This document shows, piece by piece, positions 48,237-49,103 of a DNA stretch of 49,103 nucleotides (within the stretch, counting starts at the first letter, position 1; each line of letters begins with the position of its first letter). Origin of the DNA: Phycisphaerales bacterium. GTDB taxonomy: Bacteria > Planctomycetota > Phycisphaerae > Phycisphaerales > UBA1924. The stretch is taken from contig JABWBC010000009.1 of NCBI GenBank assembly GCA_013360695.1, positions 1-49,103 on the forward strand. The letters are read 5' to 3'. Under the pieces are notes generated by a model. That model worked only from the letters and a program-made list of their open reading frames with translations, had not been told where the DNA came from and searched no databases. The translations under genes and the position numbers were made by a program.

Positions 48237-49103
48237 ATGGCTCAACAGGAAACCAAGCCCGACGCCAGCGCGCCCAACCCAATGTCCAAACCCGCGTCCG
48301 AGCCCGGCGGGGTTCTCGGCTTCATCGAGTGGCTGGGGAACAAGCTCCCCGATCCTGTTTTCCTCTTCATCAGCGCGACGGCGCTGGTGATGGTGATTTC
48401 GGCGGTGGGGTCGTCGATGAACTGGTCGGTGCAGCCGCAGCGGGTGCGCCTGGTGACCGAAGCGATTCCTCAGGCGGACGGAAGCGTGGCGCAGGAGCCC
48501 AAGCTCGACGCGGGCGGCAAGCCGGTGACGGAGCTGGTGGCGAGCGGCGCGCCGGTCGTGCCGCGAAATCTCCTGAGCATGGACGGCGTGTACTGGCTGC
48601 TGGCCAACGCGGTGCGAAACTTCATCAACTTCGCCCCCTTGGGCGTGGTGCTCGTGGGGATGTTCGGGATCGGGGTGGCGGAGAAGGTCGGGTTGTTCGG
48701 GGCGGGGATGCGCTGGGTGGCGGGGATCGTGCCGTCGCGGGCGTTGACGCCAACGATTGTATTTCTTGGCGTTGTTTCAAACATCGCCAGCGACGCGGGC
48801 TACATCATCCTGCCTCCCCTGGCGGCGGCGCTGTACGCCGCGTTCGGGCGCGCCCCCCTGGCGGGGATCGCGGCGGCGTTCGCGGGGGTGTCCGCGGGGT
48901 TCTCGGCGAACCTGATGGTGGGCTCGACGGATGCGCTCGTCGCGGGTATCACGACGCTGGGCGCGCGGACGCTGGAGCCCTCGTACACGGTGCTGGCCAC
49001 GGCCAACTGGTGGTTCCTGGCGGTGTCAACGTTGGTGCTCACGTTCATCGGCTGGGGCGTGACGGCGTGGATCGTCGAGCCACGCCTCACCGCGCAGGGA
49101 TAC
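48237..49103 (+). CDS. AbgT family transporter, 3'-truncated by window
   Basis: 289 codons of an AbgT-type membrane transporter (p-aminobenzoyl-glutamate family; some export antimicrobial agents). GGAGGAG lies 6 bases before the ATG at 48237; an ATG 15 codons upstream is in frame but has no ribosome site. The N-terminal WLGNKLPDPVFLFISATALV, the NLLSMDGVYWLLANAVRNFI and FAPLGVVLVGMFGIGVAEKV blocks, the SNIASDAGYIILPPLAAALY motif and SANLMVGSTDALVAGITTLG follow the family order. About six membrane helices are visible before the window ends. Substrate cannot be read. Confidence 0.88.
   Translation, partial: MAQQETKPDASAPNPMSKPASEPGGVLGFIEWLGNKLPDPVFLFISATALVMVISAVGSSMNWSVQPQRVRLVTEAIPQADGSVAQEPKLDAGGKPVTELVASGAPVVPRNLLSMDGVYWLLANAVRNFINFAPLGVVLVGMFGIGVAEKVGLFGAGMRWVAGIVPSRALTPTIVFLGVVSNIASDAGYIILPPLAAALYAAFGRAPLAGIAAAFAGVSAGFSANLMVGSTDALVAGITTLGARTLEPSYTVLATANWWFLAVSTLVLTFIGWGVTAWIVEPRLTAQGY

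Overview
The window reads as a piece of a Planctomycetota chromosome, most probably class Phycisphaerae. This is inferred from several lineage marks seen in the proteins: an LEPR-xLL N-terminal motif on a secreted cyclophilin, planctomycete-style paired EF-hand/dockerin repeats (DFNGDGFVNGNDYDEF) on a secreted protease, short PEP-CTERM-like tails ending in RRRR or GRRKR, an EF-Tu whose switch I reads [13 protein letters not shown] instead of the usual RGITI, and GC near 65-72% in most genes. No phage, plasmid, insertion sequence, CRISPR array or rRNA was seen. It looks like ordinary core chromosome with secreted and cell-envelope genes between housekeeping genes.

Layout. 1-1850: two CsgG/LpoB-like envelope proteins in tandem and a GlsB-type small membrane protein. 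1960-4540 (minus): secreted LEPR cyclophilin and a PilZ protein. 4766-8692: carB with large insertions. 8750-12730: two HAF-type secreted repeat proteins with PEP-CTERM-like tails around a P-loop-like protein, plus a small dockerin-like protein. 13057-15514: ABC-2 permease coupled to a zinc-ribbon protein. 15515-16350: repeat-rich non-coding stretch. 16351-23872 (minus): clpC, then the oxidative pentose phosphate genes pgl, zwf and gnd, then citrate synthase. 24033-28650: rhomboid protease-trpF, HIT protein, a gamma-synthase-type PLP enzyme with a cupin, and a second cupin. 28743-32805 (minus): trpS, a lone GHKL ATPase of lower GC, and a lipoprotein. 32969-38552: CPBP protease, trpC and two thioredoxin-fold proteins. 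39066-41024 (minus): S8 protease with P-domain and dockerin repeats. 41360-44973: tRNA-Thr, tuf, rpmG, tRNA-Trp, secE, nusG, closed by a clear terminator. 45010-49103: hypothetical genes, rpoZ-coaC and the start of an AbgT-family transporter.

How the parts fit. The metabolic genes cover NADPH supply (zwf, pgl, gnd), entry to the TCA cycle, pyrimidine/arginine precursor synthesis (carB), two scattered tryptophan steps (trpF, trpC), sulfur amino-acid exchange and CoA synthesis. The translation block follows the widespread tuf-rpmG-trpT-secE-nusG order but stops at nusG rather than continuing to rplK. The most unusual items are the roughly 115-residue low-GC insertion inside CarB, the Glu in place of the catalytic Asp in the S8 protease, the stand-alone GHKL ATPase, a SecE with a large extracytoplasmic loop, a pair of 33-base palindrome-centred repeats upstream of the ABC permease, and a diverged dispersed repeat in two intergenic regions. 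All calls were made by eye; no database search was run.
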